This document shows, in pieces, positions 34,796 through 43,892 of a DNA stretch of 64,000 bases. This DNA is from Blastopirellula marina (GTDB lineage: Bacteria > Planctomycetota > Planctomycetia > Pirellulales > Pirellulaceae). Made by a program: the position numbers and the translations under genes. Each line of letters begins with the position of its first letter. The stretch's first letter is position 1. The notes under the pieces were generated by a model that saw only the letters and a program-made list of their open reading frames with translations, did not search any database and had not been told where the DNA came from. The stretch lies in assembly GCF_002967715.1 (NCBI RefSeq), contig NZ_PUIA01000035.1, forward strand, positions 310,001 through 374,000, in the 5' to 3' direction.

Positions 34796-34866
34796 CGTAG
34801 GATGGGCCGCGACCCAGCAAAACACCACAACCGATTCACCACCGCTGGGTCTCGACCCAGCCTACG
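34796..34866. repeat. inverted repeat upstream of fliG
   Basis: CGTAGG (34796-34801) pairs with CCTACG (34861-34866), and GACCCAGC (34811-34818) with GCTGGGTC (34844-34851). There is also a local CTGGGTC/GACCCAG hairpin at the right side. This could form a cruciform-like structure. It is repeat-like and not a classical terminator. Confidence 0.55.
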
Positions 34867-34901
34867 ACATTAAGCCTTAGCCGTTAACGCTTTCCGCAGC
34901 C

Positions 34902-35927
34902 ATGAGCAAACGCGATCCCAGCCAGCACTTCTCGAATCCTTCGCTCCGCAAGGCAGCGATTATTTTGATGTCGTTGCCTGAGGATGAAGCGGCCAAGCTG
35001 ATGGGGAAGCTGACGCCCAAGCAGGTCGAACTGGTCTGCATCGAGATCGCTCAGCTCGACAATCTCGACGGAAAAGAACAAGAAACGGCCATTCTCGCGT
35101 TCGCCGAACAAAACCCCAACCAACTCGGTGGCGGCGGCGGCGGGATCAGCCTGGCCAAGTCGCTCGTTACCAAGGCCCTGGGGAAGAACGCCACCGAAAC
35201 GCTCGATAACGTTCGCCAGTCGGTCGAATCGGTTCCCTTCGGCTTCCTGCGGAAAGTCGATAGCCAGAACCTGCTCACCTTCATTGTGGACGAGCACCCT
35301 CAGACCATCGCTTTGATTCTTTCGCATCTGCCAGCATCGTACGGGGCAGAGCTGATCGCCGGTCTGCCAGCGGAACGCCAGCTATCGGTCATCCGCCGGA
35401 TTGCCAACATGGGGCAAACCAACCCCGAGGTGATCCGCGAGGTCGAACGCGGCCTGGAAGATCGAATGGCCAGCGTGATGAGCCAGTCGTTTGAAAACGC
35501 AGGCGGTATCCCCAGCGTGGCCGAGATCCTCAACGTGACCGATCGCAGCACCGGCAAGGCCTTGCTCGAAAACCTCTCGCAGGAAGACCCCGACCTGGTC
35601 GAAGAAATCCGCCGCTTGATGTTCGTCTTCGACGACATCCAGAAGCTGATGGACAAAGACATTCAGGCGGTGCTCAAGAACGTCGAGACCTCGCAGTGGG
35701 CGATGGCCCTCAAAGGTGCCAGCCAAGACCTGCGCGACAAAGTGGTCGGCAACATGTCCAAGCGAGCCGGCGAAATGCTGCTGGAAGAAATGGACTTCCT
35801 CGGATCGGTCAAACTATCGGAAGTCGAAGCGGTTCAACAGCAGATCGTCGACATCGTCCGCCGCCTGGAAGACGCCGGCGAAATCCAACTGAGTGCCAAC
35901 GACGAAGAAGAGATGATGATCCAGTAA
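34902..35927 (+). CDS. fliG: flagellar motor switch protein FliG
   Basis: 341 residues, standard length. Three domains are recognisable: N-terminal LRKAAIILMSLPEDEAAKLMGKL, middle domain with DEHPQTIALILSHL (the EHPQ motif), and C-terminal DIQKLMDKDIQAVLKNVE, then LRDKVVGNMSKRAGEMLLEE. The latter carries the charged helix that faces the stator. FliG couples the stator ring to rotor rotation. cheX is the neighbour upstream. Confidence 0.97.
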   Translation: MSKRDPSQHFSNPSLRKAAIILMSLPEDEAAKLMGKLTPKQVELVCIEIAQLDNLDGKEQETAILAFAEQNPNQLGGGGGGISLAKSLVTKALGKNATETLDNVRQSVESVPFGFLRKVDSQNLLTFIVDEHPQTIALILSHLPASYGAELIAGLPAERQLSVIRRIANMGQTNPEVIREVERGLEDRMASVMSQSFENAGGIPSVAEILNVTDRSTGKALLENLSQEDPDLVEEIRRLMFVFDDIQKLMDKDIQAVLKNVETSQWAMALKGASQDLRDKVVGNMSKRAGEMLLEEMDFLGSVKLSEVEAVQQQIVDIVRRLEDAGEIQLSANDEEEMMIQ

Positions 35928-35970
35928 TAGACTGGTAGTCGACAACGACGTTGATCTTAATTCCCCCATC

Positions 35971-35990
35971 AGCCCCAAGGGGCGACCGTC
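35971..35990. repeat. dispersed repeat R3 (AGCCCCAAGGGG...)
   Basis: AGCCCCAAGGGGCGACCGTC in the fliG downstream region. The same core is found at 50522-50538, and in inverse orientation at 57831-57844 and 57901-57919. Confidence 0.65.
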
Positions 35991-36082
35991 AAGCGCCGAT
36001 CGACGGCCAACTTCCCACTTCAGGCCCCATCTGACCAATTCGCCAATGCTTAGCTACCAAAAAAATTTTCTAAATCGGTCGT

Positions 36083-36111
36083 GACACGGTCCTTGGGATT
36101 TCGTATTTACT
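36083..36111 (+). promoter_or_regulatory. putative promoter of the unassigned RNA
   Basis: GTGACA (five of six to the -35 consensus) and TATTTA (four of six) are 17 bases apart. The region before it contains an A-rich stretch (CAAAAAAATTTTC). Transcription would begin near 36118, about 150 bases after fliG ends, and would run into the terminator at 36336-36377. Confidence 0.4.
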
Positions 36112-36117
36112 CCCCCG

Positions 36118-36377
36118 TCGCTGAAACAACGGCGACGAGGTCACAGGAAACGGACATCGGAAGTCCTTTGTCACTTGGTAGTTTGCGGGAACTGCCTGCC
36201 CCCCTCCTGGGCTGAAGCTCATGCTTGTCAAGGTATACGGCTACTGGGTCGGCCGTCTTGGCAAGTGCTTCACAGAGGGCTTCCGGTTAGACCTCTGGAG
36301 CTTGGGTCATTTGCTCCAGAGGTCGCCTCCACCGACGCGGCGAGCGATTCACGAAGAATCCTCGCCGCGTTTTTTTA
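36118..36377 (+). ncRNA. unassigned structured RNA candidate
   Basis: No open frame with protein character fills this region. It contains a 5' stem CGTCGC/GCGACG, a perfect 12-bp hairpin (36290-36301 with 36313-36324) and a strong terminal hairpin with T-run, and a promoter-like pair lies in front. This is the layout of a stand-alone small RNA of ~260 bases. By eye it does not fit tmRNA, 6S, SRP RNA, RNase P or the common riboswitches. Alternatively it could be a long leader for the SDR gene at 36504, cut off by the terminator (attenuation). Confidence 0.5.
36336..36377 (+). terminator. strong Rho-independent terminator
   Basis: CGCGGCGAG (36336-36344) pairs with CTCGCCGCG (36361-36369). The inside GATTC/GAATC extends the stem, and eight T residues follow immediately. 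This is the strongest terminator in the window. No protein gene ends within 400 bases upstream, which is the main argument for an RNA gene. Confidence 0.9.
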
Positions 36378-36503
36378 TGCCTGGTGGAAGCGGAGAAGGG
36401 CGAAGCCGCGTTCGTGCCTGCTTCCCCTTGCGTTGACAGCACCCGCCGCCCTACCTAGCTTGAAGACTGCCGCTGAAGTTTCTTTCTCCTGAGAGTAAGC
36501 CCC

Positions 36504-37277
36504 ATGTCGAAACGTGTTGCGATTGTCACTGGCAGCTCCCGTGGTATTGGCCGGGCCATTGCCGAGCAGTTGGCCGCCGATGGATACTGCGTCACGGTGA
36601 ACTATAACTCGAACCCCGATGCCGCCATGCACGTCGTGGCTGGCATCGAAGACGCCGGGGGCGAGGCGATCGCCGTGCAGGCCAATGTTTCCTCCGAGCA
36701 GGGACGATCACAACTCATTCAAGACACACTGGCTAAATGGAATCGCCTGGATGTGCTGGTCAACAATGCTGGCATCACCTCGCCAGGGCGGCTCGATATT
36801 CTGGAAGCCACTTCGGAAAACTGGGACCTGGTGCTGGGCACGAACCTGAAGGGACCGTTCTTCCTGACGCAAGATGCCGCCAAGTGCATGCTAGCGGAAA
36901 TTGAAGACGGCACGATTCCGCGCGGCAAGATCATCAACCTGTCGTCGCTTTCGTCGTACGCGAGCAGCCCGAACCGGGCCGACTACTGTATCGCCAAGGC
37001 AGGGCTCGCGATGATGACCCAGCTCTTCGCCGATCGGCTGGGGAACGAAAACATCCAGGTCTTCGAGGTCTGCCCTGGCGTGATCGCCACCGACATGACC
37101 GGCCCGGTGAAAGAGAAATACGACAAACAGATCGCCGAAGGGCTCACCCCCATCAAACGCTGGGGCCAGCCGGAAGACGTCGCCAAGGCCGTCTCGGCCA
37201 TCTGTGCCGACTACTTCCCCTTCAGCACCGGCCAACGCATCGATGTCGACGGAGGCTTCCACCTCCGTCGGTTGTAA
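36504..37277 (+). CDS. short-chain dehydrogenase/reductase (3-oxoacyl-ACP reductase-like)
   Basis: 257 residues. The cofactor motif is TGSSRGIGRA (T9-G-x3-G-x-G), the NAG motif is LVNNAGITSPG, the catalytic Ser lies in IINLSSLSSY, and the Tyr-x-x-x-Lys in DYCIAKAG. The C-terminus has CPGVIATDMT. These features mark a classical SDR using NAD(P)H. Similarity is closest to FabG/sugar dehydrogenases, but the local context gives no fatty acid genes. A 124-base gap separates it from the strong terminator upstream. Confidence 0.88.
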   Translation: MSKRVAIVTGSSRGIGRAIAEQLAADGYCVTVNYNSNPDAAMHVVAGIEDAGGEAIAVQANVSSEQGRSQLIQDTLAKWNRLDVLVNNAGITSPGRLDILEATSENWDLVLGTNLKGPFFLTQDAAKCMLAEIEDGTIPRGKIINLSSLSSYASSPNRADYCIAKAGLAMMTQLFADRLGNENIQVFEVCPGVIATDMTGPVKEKYDKQIAEGLTPIKRWGQPEDVAKAVSAICADYFPFSTGQRIDVDGGFHLRRL

Positions 37278-37360
37278 TCTCTCCGCCAAGTCCCCTAGCT
37301 ACCCGTTGCCACCACTTCAAACGCCCACATTGATACACCGCAGGGTACCAGCTTCGCCAT

Positions 37361-37386
37361 CTCCCCGCAGGGACGAGGGGACAAGA
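37361..37386. repeat. dispersed repeat R2, short copy
   Basis: CTCCCCGCAGGGACGAGGGG followed by ACAAGA, with complementary ends CTCC/GGGG. It lies in the intergenic region after the SDR gene. Confidence 0.55.
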
Positions 37387-37511
37387 CTCACAACTGGTAA
37401 ACTTTGCCGATTACGCAAAAGATTCCAATCGCACACACCGATACATGAGAATGCACTCCTCTATCGTAGGAGTCCGTTCGTTAACACGGTCTGCCACTGG
37501 ATCCTTGGGCA

Positions 37512-38072
37512 ATGCGGTTGAATTGGAAGCTGGCTCTCGTTCTCACCTTTGCGTTGCTGCTGTCAGGCGGCTGCGTATCGGTGCGCTACGACGATGCCCA
37601 GTTCCCCACGCCAGCTATGCCGATTGCCTGCGATACGACCTACGCGGAAGAACCACCCACGCTAGCAGCTCCCAAAGCGGAACCGGCAACGATCATGGAC
37701 GAGTTCTGCCCGCCCAGCTTCATGGCCGGCTTCAACTTTCATCATCGCTGGAAGACCTGGCTGCACAGCAAAGAGCACACACCGTCGGTAGCCCCGGTAA
37801 TTCCGCCCCACTCGAAGTTCCACCCGGTCCCCACGCGACCGGTCTTCGCGCAGCCGGTGACCTCCTACGACGACATCCCGCGTCCGCTGCCGACCAAGGT
37901 TGGCAAGCCGATACCGATTCCGCCACCAACCGGCATCCCGCCTGATGTCATGGACCAGGAAGCCAATATTCCCAAGGCCCTGGAAGAAGATCTCCGCATC
38001 GCGCGTCCTCTTTCGCTGGAAGGCCCCGTGCGTCCGATTCCCAACAACTGGGAAACGGACGAGCAGGACTAG
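37512..38072 (+). CDS. proline-rich lipoprotein
   Basis: 186 residues. Leader ALVLTFALLLSGGC with a good lipobox. The mature protein is rich in Pro and Thr (PTRPVFAQPVTSYDDIP and GKPIPIPPPTGIPPD), with two Cys beyond the lipid Cys. There is no conserved domain I can name. Similar Pro-rich lipoproteins of planctomycetes are thought to sit in the envelope. Promoter and operon context are not evident. Confidence 0.65.
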   Translation: MRLNWKLALVLTFALLLSGGCVSVRYDDAQFPTPAMPIACDTTYAEEPPTLAAPKAEPATIMDEFCPPSFMAGFNFHHRWKTWLHSKEHTPSVAPVIPPHSKFHPVPTRPVFAQPVTSYDDIPRPLPTKVGKPIPIPPPTGIPPDVMDQEANIPKALEEDLRIARPLSLEGPVRPIPNNWETDEQD

Positions 38073-38410
38073 CACACGCTCTGACCGAACCCCCTGCCAG
38101 CGTCACTTGGCCTGGTTCTCTTGCCCGAACCGATCATCCCATTGGCGTGCTCCGATCCGATCCGCGAAATGCTTGCTGTGCATGTTCCCCTAAACCGCAT
38201 AGTTAGCGCATGAAGCACAATCTCGGTGGCAAACTAGGTTGACTCTACGGCCCAACCCGAGAGGGATGAAGCAAGGTAGCCGTGTGTTCCGATGACACCT
38301 TTCGGCCCGCTAATCCATCTCTCCGCCTGTCATAAGCAATGATCGGAGCTGCGGTGCTATCAATATTTGGTATCTGAAGACGCTCCGGGTTGCCGAAAGA
38401 CGAGAGATCT
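38073..38410. other. non-coding interval
   Basis: 338 bases between the lipoprotein and the HtrA-type protease. I see no gene, no clear hairpin and no recognised repeat. Confidence 0.4.
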
Positions 38411-39778
38411 ATGCGTTCACCCTCCTTGAATATGCTCGCCGTTCGTCTTTGCTCGCTTTTGCTTGCGACGATGGTGTGTTATTCACCGGTCTTCTCCGGG
38501 CCATCTGCCAATGCCACTGAACTTCGCATGACGCCCATTGTCAAAGCGGTTCAGGCGGCCAAGGACTCCATCGTCAACATTCACGGCCACAAGACGGTCT
38601 CGACCGTTAGTGCTGTTGGTGGCGATACTCCACGCCAGGTAAACGGCATGGGAACCGGCGTGATCATCGATCGCCGTGGTTTCATTGTCACCAACCATCA
38701 CGTGGTCGACGGCGTCCGTCGCATTCAAGTGACGTTCAATGACGGCGAAACGCTGATTGCCCGCCTGATTGCTCACGACCTGACGACCGACCTGGCCGTC
38801 ATCAAGGTCGATGCCCATAAAGATCTTCCTTGCATCAACATTGGCAAGTCGACCGACCTGATGCCCGGCGAAACGGTCATCGCGGTGGGTAACGCCTACG
38901 GATACGAAAACTCGGTCACTCGCGGCATCATCAGTGCTCTGCACCGCAGCGTTCAAGTCACCGAGAACCAGAAGTACGACGACCTCATTCAAACCGATGC
39001 CAGCATCAACCCCGGCAACTCTGGCGGGCCGCTGCTGAACATCGACGGCCAGATGATCGGCATCAACGTGGCCGTTCGCGTCGGTGCCCAGGGCATTGGC
39101 TTCGCCATCCCGGTCGATAACGTCATGGAAATCTCTTCCCGCATGATGTCGACCGAACGCATGAGCGATCAGTCGCACGGCATTCGCGGCAAGACCATGT
39201 GGGAAGGGGACGTCGCCACGTTCAAAGTCACCGGCGTCGAAAAGGACAGCCCTGCCGACGCAGCCGGCCTGCGAATCGGCGATACGCTGACCAAGATCGG
39301 CCAACAGAAGATCCAACGTCAACTGGACGTCGAACTGGCTCTCTTGAATCGCACGCTCAACGAAGAGGTGACTCTGGAAGTCGACCGAGCTGGCGAAACT
39401 GGCAAGCAGTTGGCCATCGTCACCAAGAGCGTCAGCGGAGCGACCAACGTTTCCGACCTCGCCTGGCGAACGATGGGTGTCCGCGTGAAGCCGATGCCAG
39501 AGAACGACTTCGCTCAGCTTTCCAGCCGATACCGTGGCGGCCTGCAGGTCACCGCCGTGCGTGCTGGCAGCCCAGCCGAAGTCGAAGGGATCCAGATCGG
39601 CGACATCCTGGTCGGCATGCACGACTGGGAAACGATCTCGTACGAGAACCTCGACTACATCCTGAAGAACAAGTCGGTGACCACTCGCGGTGCGATTCGC
39701 TTCTACATCCTGCGAGAACGCGACACCCTGTACGGCGACATCAGCCTCGCCGCCATCCAACAGGTATCACAGCGATAA
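38411..39778 (+). CDS. HtrA/Deg-type serine protease with PDZ domains
   Basis: 455 residues from ATG 38411 with a signal peptide (RLCSLLLATMVCYSPVFSG). Trypsin-fold catalytic triad: His97 in TNHHVV, Asp127 in HDLTTDLAV, Ser204 in INPGNSGGPLL. Two PDZ regions follow, ~265-345 (VEKDSPADAAGLRIGDTLTKI) and ~355-445 (VTAVRAGSPAEVEGIQIGDIL). DegP/HtrA proteins degrade or refold misfolded envelope proteins. All triad residues are intact. The long reverse-strand frame at 38483-39760 is a coding shadow. Confidence 0.9.
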   Translation: MRSPSLNMLAVRLCSLLLATMVCYSPVFSGPSANATELRMTPIVKAVQAAKDSIVNIHGHKTVSTVSAVGGDTPRQVNGMGTGVIIDRRGFIVTNHHVVDGVRRIQVTFNDGETLIARLIAHDLTTDLAVIKVDAHKDLPCINIGKSTDLMPGETVIAVGNAYGYENSVTRGIISALHRSVQVTENQKYDDLIQTDASINPGNSGGPLLNIDGQMIGINVAVRVGAQGIGFAIPVDNVMEISSRMMSTERMSDQSHGIRGKTMWEGDVATFKVTGVEKDSPADAAGLRIGDTLTKIGQQKIQRQLDVELALLNRTLNEEVTLEVDRAGETGKQLAIVTKSVSGATNVSDLAWRTMGVRVKPMPENDFAQLSSRYRGGLQVTAVRAGSPAEVEGIQIGDILVGMHDWETISYENLDYILKNKSVTTRGAIRFYILRERDTLYGDISLAAIQQVSQR

Positions 39779-39852
39779 GACTCACTCGCTGCGACAGGAA
39801 AAGCCTCTGGTCCCTGAGGGGTGAGGGGCTCTCTCTCGCCGCACCGCCCAAC

Positions 39853-39858
39853 TATAAT
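39853..39858 (+). promoter_or_regulatory. putative -10 box before thiL
   Basis: A perfect TATAAT 40 bases before the GTG start of thiL. The region at -35 (TCTCTC) does not match the consensus. Possible only. Confidence 0.3.
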
Positions 39859-39897
39859 TCACAGGCAAACAAGTAACTCCTGTGAAAGTCTCTGCTC

Positions 39898-40815
39898 GTG
39901 GAACAAGCGTTCCTCAAATACCTGGCCACCCAGCAGCAAACGCTCTCGCCTGACAGCATTGGCATCGGTGACGACGCGGCGGTGCTTTCATGGCAAGCCG
40001 ATCAGAAGCTGGTCGTCTGCACCGACCTGATCTCGGACGAGACCGACTTCCACCTGGCCGACGTCACCCCGCAGCAGATCGGCCGCAAGGCGTTGGCCAT
40101 CAATCTCAGCGACATCGCAGCGATGGCCTGCGAGCCCGTAGGAGCGCTGGTGACGCTGCTGCTTCCCCAAGGCGAGACTTCACTCGACCTGGCCAAGGGA
40201 ATCTACGAGGGAGCCGCCCAGCTAGGGCAGACGTACGGCTGCCCGATCCTCGGTGGCGATACCAACAGTTGGCCCGGCAAGTTGGCCGTCAGCGTCACGG
40301 TGCTTGGCCGCTGCCCCGTCGGCACACCCCTGCTGCGTTCCGGTGCCCAGCCAGGGGACGCGATCTTCGTCACCGGTACCCTCGGTGGTAGCATCCTGGG
40401 GGATCATATCAGCTTCCATCCTCGCATCCGCGAAGCGATCCGCCTTCGCGAGATCTGCGGGCTGACCGCAGGCATGGACATCAGCGACGGCATCTCGATC
40501 GACCTCCCCCGGCTGTGCGAGCGTAGCGGCGTCGGGGCCGAGATCGACGTACGACTCCTTCCTATTTCAGACGCCGCCCGGCAAATGAGCCAAACCACCG
40601 GCAAGCCACCGTGGTGGCATGCCCTGAACGACGGCGAAGATTTTGAACTGCTATTCACTGTCCCTGCGGCTGAAGCCGACTCGTTGCAAGCCCAATGGAC
40701 GGAAGCAACGCGCGTGACAAAAATAGGAACCATGCAACCAGGCACCAAACTGTACCTGCTGGACGAATCGGGCCAGCGGCTGCCCCTCAAGCCTGAAGGT
40801 TTTTCGCACAAGTAA
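39898..40815 (+). CDS. thiL: thiamine-monophosphate kinase
   Basis: 305 residues from a GTG at 39898. Typical order: IGIGDDAAVLSW, VVCTDLISDETDFHL, ALAINLSDIAAMACEPVGAL, YGCPILGGDTNSW, then the ATP-site GMDISDGISIDL and NDGEDFELLFTV. ThiL phosphorylates thiamine phosphate to the active diphosphate. The gene is intact, but its last ~185 bases and the first bases after the stop are repeated nearly identically at 43893-44089, 3.1 kb downstream, directly in front of tsaE. Confidence 0.95.
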   Translation: MEQAFLKYLATQQQTLSPDSIGIGDDAAVLSWQADQKLVVCTDLISDETDFHLADVTPQQIGRKALAINLSDIAAMACEPVGALVTLLLPQGETSLDLAKGIYEGAAQLGQTYGCPILGGDTNSWPGKLAVSVTVLGRCPVGTPLLRSGAQPGDAIFVTGTLGGSILGDHISFHPRIREAIRLREICGLTAGMDISDGISIDLPRLCERSGVGAEIDVRLLPISDAARQMSQTTGKPPWWHALNDGEDFELLFTVPAAEADSLQAQWTEATRVTKIGTMQPGTKLYLLDESGQRLPLKPEGFSHK

Positions 40816-40874
40816 CCAGCAAGCGATCAGCCAAGTCACTACCAGGAACCTGGCAACAATCGACATGATGTCAA

Positions 40875-41189
40875 CTACTTGGCACCGTTGGACGCGAGGC
40901 CTTTCTTTACGGTAGCCGACAGGCGTTTGGCAAATTGCTTGATTTGCCGCTCATCGGTCATCGTAGGAAGTTGTTGGGCGGATGCGGCTTCTCCCATCAG
41001 GCCGGCATTTTCAAGCCCGATCGTCAATTCAACCAAGGTCTCTTCTTCGAATCTGCCCGTTTCCGCAATCTCGTCGATCGCAGCAACCAATTGATCCGAT
41101 GAGAGGCCATCTGGTACGGCCGGAGTCTGGCTAGACGTACAACCGAGAACCAAGGCGAGCATCACGAACATGAATAATCGAATAAGCAT
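40875..41189 (-). CDS. small lipoprotein
   Basis: 104 residues; leader LFMFVMLALVLGC, lipobox with Gly before Cys. The mature part is polar and helical, with an acidic IDEIAETGRFEEETLVELT. It resembles the small planctomycete lipoproteins with weak sequence conservation. It is the first of the three reverse-strand genes that form the block wedged between thiL and the second thiL 3' end. Function unknown. Confidence 0.6.
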   Translation of the reverse strand: MLIRLFMFVMLALVLGCTSSQTPAVPDGLSSDQLVAAIDEIAETGRFEEETLVELTIGLENAGLMGEAASAQQLPTMTDERQIKQFAKRLSATVKKGLASNGAK

Positions 41190-41227
41190 CTTCAGGTTTC
41201 CTAAATCTGTTTGTCTTCTTTAACAAC

Positions 41228-41260
41228 GCCCATGCCGCGTCAACTTCAAGCGGCGCGGGC
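41228..41260 (-). terminator. candidate terminator after the first DUF1559 gene
   Basis: On the reverse strand GCCC-GC-GCCGC and GCGGC-AT-GGGC form a stem with a loop of 11 bases, between the DUF1559 gene and the small lipoprotein. The T content behind it is weak (GTTGTT). Confidence 0.4.
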
Positions 41261-41277
41261 GCACTGTTTGTCTTCGC

Positions 41278-42126
41278 TTAGAATTCGCCCAGGACGTTGC
41301 CGTCACTGATCGAGCCGAGATTGCGGTAGGTGGTACCGTCGATCGTCTCGCTCAGAAAGTGAGCCGAACCATCCCCGAACAGAAATATCGCTCCGCCAGG
41401 ATGGGCACTGGTAAAGTTGAAGGAACCTGCCGCACCGTTGATCGAGTAATAACCAGAAGACACGATTGCGTTGTTCAAGTAGTACTCACTGCTGGTGCTG
41501 CCGCCAATCCAAAGCGTTCCTTTCTTTTGCGTCCAACCGGACTTCAACAGGGTGCTGCGTTCACCGACCATGGCAACATTGCTCAAACCGTCGGTCATAT
41601 CTCGGAACTTAACAAAGGAATTGTCGTAGAAAGTCCCGTTGGCACCGCTTCCCTTCAGATAGTGAGCACCACCGACACCGGTATAGTTCGACTTGCCATA
41701 GTCATGCAGGTGACTGTTCAGTCCACCGGAAGGATCTGAAGGGCAGATGAACGCATCCACGACCGTTTTCGCGAAAGGATCCATGGCGGTGATATTGAAC
41801 CAGGCCTGCTTGTAAGCACCGGCCGCCTTCATCTCGTCGTACAGGGCCGACTGTTCGACAAACGGCAACAGGAACGTTCCCCAGCCCATGTAGTTGTTGC
41901 TGCTACCCACATCAATCCAACCAGCCGGCAGTGACTGGAAGGTGTCGTGGTAGTTGTGCATCGCCAATCCCAATTGCTTCAGGTTGTTGTTGCACTGGGT
42001 ACGGCGAGCCGCCTCGCGAGCCTGTTGCACGGCCGGCAGAAGCAAGGCAATAAGAACGCCGATAATCGCAATGACTACCAACAGTTCCACCAAGGTAAAC
42101 GCCGATTTCTTTTTAGTGACTTTCAT
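41278..42126 (-). CDS. DUF1559 protein with pseudopilin N-terminus (copy 1)
   Basis: 282 residues. Type IV pilin-like leader: [20 protein letters not shown], with basic residues before F-T-L-V-E as for prepilin peptidase cleavage. The first helix is followed by [20 protein letters not shown], the hallmark of the planctomycete DUF1559 family. The end holds a motif [19 protein letters not shown], the H-x-G-G-x-x-x-x-x-x-D-G-S of this family. The role is unknown; pseudopilin-like assembly at the cell surface is assumed. It belongs to the wedged block. Confidence 0.92.
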   Translation of the reverse strand: MKVTKKKSAFTLVELLVVIAIIGVLIALLLPAVQQAREAARRTQCNNNLKQLGLAMHNYHDTFQSLPAGWIDVGSSNNYMGWGTFLLPFVEQSALYDEMKAAGAYKQAWFNITAMDPFAKTVVDAFICPSDPSGGLNSHLHDYGKSNYTGVGGAHYLKGSGANGTFYDNSFVKFRDMTDGLSNVAMVGERSTLLKSGWTQKKGTLWIGGSTSSEYYLNNAIVSSGYYSINGAAGSFNFTSAHPGGAIFLFGDGSAHFLSETIDGTTYRNLGSISDGNVLGEF

Positions 42127-42189
42127 TGCTCTCTTCTAAAACGTAGTAACTGAAAGTGATAAACGCTTTACAAATCCGCCGAATCATTG

Positions 42190-43458
42190 CTATGCCAAAG
42201 GCAACGCCTGAGAAAAGATCTGGTCGTCACCATCTATTTCTGCCGCCTCGACGCGCAGGTACGTGTGTTTTCCCAGCACGGCCGAACCCTCTGGTAAACT
42301 CCAATGGCAAACCTGGCCCGACTGCTCGTGCAGTCTCCCCTTGGCAGATACGACGCGAATCTTACATGGCGTAGAGACTTCAACTCGAAGTTGCCCGTTG
42401 GTTATTTCCAAGCGAGTCAATTTGATCCGCCCCTTGAGCGAAGCGTAGAAATTGCCATTGCGATACGCTCTCAAGCAGGCCGCCGGCAGATCCTTCGCTG
42501 GCGTCTTGGCATCGACCAAAAGGACGTTTTGCCCACGGAAATCCGGATCCGAATTATGAGCATGATCGGAAACCGCAAAGCCGTAGCAGCGACGCCCGCT
42601 GGCCAGAATGGTGTCCCACTCTGATAGCGACCATCCTTTGCCGTTTAGCATCTCGGCCGTATTGTTCCAGATCTCGATTCCTAAAACGCGGGGATCAAAA
42701 TCAAGCAAAGCAAGCAATTGTTCATGCGAAGTGCCGCTCCAGGTTGGATGATTGATCGTCACGCCGCCGCCGTCGGCAAACTGAAGATCCGCGAACATTC
42801 TTGTAAAAGCTTCTTTCCAAGGCATGCCGGTTCCCATCTTGTAGCCATACTTATTGAGCATGTACTTGCTACGAGCATCGAATGTGCCGCTGCAGAACTC
42901 GGAACCGACCGCATTGAAATGACCATTTGAATCGGTCATCGAGTGATGTTCAGCATTGGGGCAGATCACGACATCGGATGGAATCTGCGTGAAGCAAGGT
43001 CCCCCGACTTCAAATGGAATCGTTTCCTGCAACGACACCGGCAGTTTGTCGTACCAACCCAACTTGGGATCTTGAATGATTTCGTTCCAGCGAAACTGGC
43101 GATAAACGTAGCCTTCGCCTGGGATGGTGCAGAAATCTTGGCCAACATTGTATTGGCCAATTCGCTCGTCTGGCTTGCAAGGAGCGGAAGGATAGTAGTT
43201 GGAGATCGCCAAGTGCCGAAGCCCTCGGCGGCAAAGCATGTCAAGCGAACGCTGAGACCGGCAATGGGCGTGCGTAACCCCGCCAATCGCCTCAACGGAA
43301 TCCCAATCGATATCAGCGTAGGGTGTCCGCGTTTGCGTGGTTGAATCATCGCCCCATGCATAGCCACCGGACAGCAACGCCATGCTTGCCAGGGGGGTTA
43401 CCGAAAGAAAACTGCGTCGCGACGGCGAAATCGAGGAACGTTTTGGCATGAAGTTCAT
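42190..43458 (-). CDS. exported PHP-superfamily metallohydrolase-like protein (Tat signal)
   Basis: 422 residues from ATG 43458; the frame runs to 43560 but the N-terminus then lacks a sensible signal. S-R-R-S-F-L-S near residue 13 followed by a hydrophobic stretch is a twin-arginine-type signal. PHP-like metal motifs: GVTHAHCRS (His-x-His), PNAEHHS (Glu-His-His), TINHPTW (Asn-His) and VSDHAH (Asp-His). It resembles the CehA/PHP group with the ligands in place, in contrast to the protein at 29795-31321. Substrate unknown. It sits in the wedged block, upstream of the DUF1559 gene. Confidence 0.8.
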   Translation of the reverse strand: MNFMPKRSSISPSRRSFLSVTPLASMALLSGGYAWGDDSTTQTRTPYADIDWDSVEAIGGVTHAHCRSQRSLDMLCRRGLRHLAISNYYPSAPCKPDERIGQYNVGQDFCTIPGEGYVYRQFRWNEIIQDPKLGWYDKLPVSLQETIPFEVGGPCFTQIPSDVVICPNAEHHSMTDSNGHFNAVGSEFCSGTFDARSKYMLNKYGYKMGTGMPWKEAFTRMFADLQFADGGGVTINHPTWSGTSHEQLLALLDFDPRVLGIEIWNNTAEMLNGKGWSLSEWDTILASGRRCYGFAVSDHAHNSDPDFRGQNVLLVDAKTPAKDLPAACLRAYRNGNFYASLKGRIKLTRLEITNGQLRVEVSTPCKIRVVSAKGRLHEQSGQVCHWSLPEGSAVLGKHTYLRVEAAEIDGDDQIFSQALPLA

Positions 43459-43892
43459 CGCTAGGGGAGGGAGTGCGAAACGCAAGAAGCACAATGACTT
43501 CTCAAGTCCATTCGATCCGTTAAGCAAGCCACAAACAAACGATTGCAACGCACGAATCAAGGGGCGCGCCGATCGAAATCAACACCCCTGGCTTAATCAA
43601 CAAATTTGACTTCCAGTCATCAGCACGTGAACGTACAAGGTAACCATTGCCATTATTTCGTCCAGCCAGAACGAACGCATTCATCGAACATTAATGCCAT
43701 TGTCACGTGATATCATTATTTCACCCCACAACGACAAAGAAGAAACCATTGAAAACTAATGAAATAAATCCATGACCGGTCAGACAGTAAAATAGACAAG
43801 GCATTTCACGATGCCTGGCCATTTCACGTAATCGACGAATGCGTCGTGTGACCATGGACAATTGCCGAAAGGAGAAGGCCCCGAGATCGACA
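43459..43892. other. A+T-richer non-coding stretch at the border of the inserted block
   Basis: 434 bases with no frame of protein character. The part 43600-43780 is clearly richer in A+T than the neighbours. It separates the PHP-like gene from the repeated thiL 3' end and probably contains the junction of the insertion. Confidence 0.45.

Noticed and set aside
38483-39760. 425-residue open frame on the reverse strand
   Set aside because: It is exactly antisense to the HtrA-type protease whose triad and PDZ domains are intact; its composition (many D, H, V, G) is that of a coding shadow in high-GC DNA.
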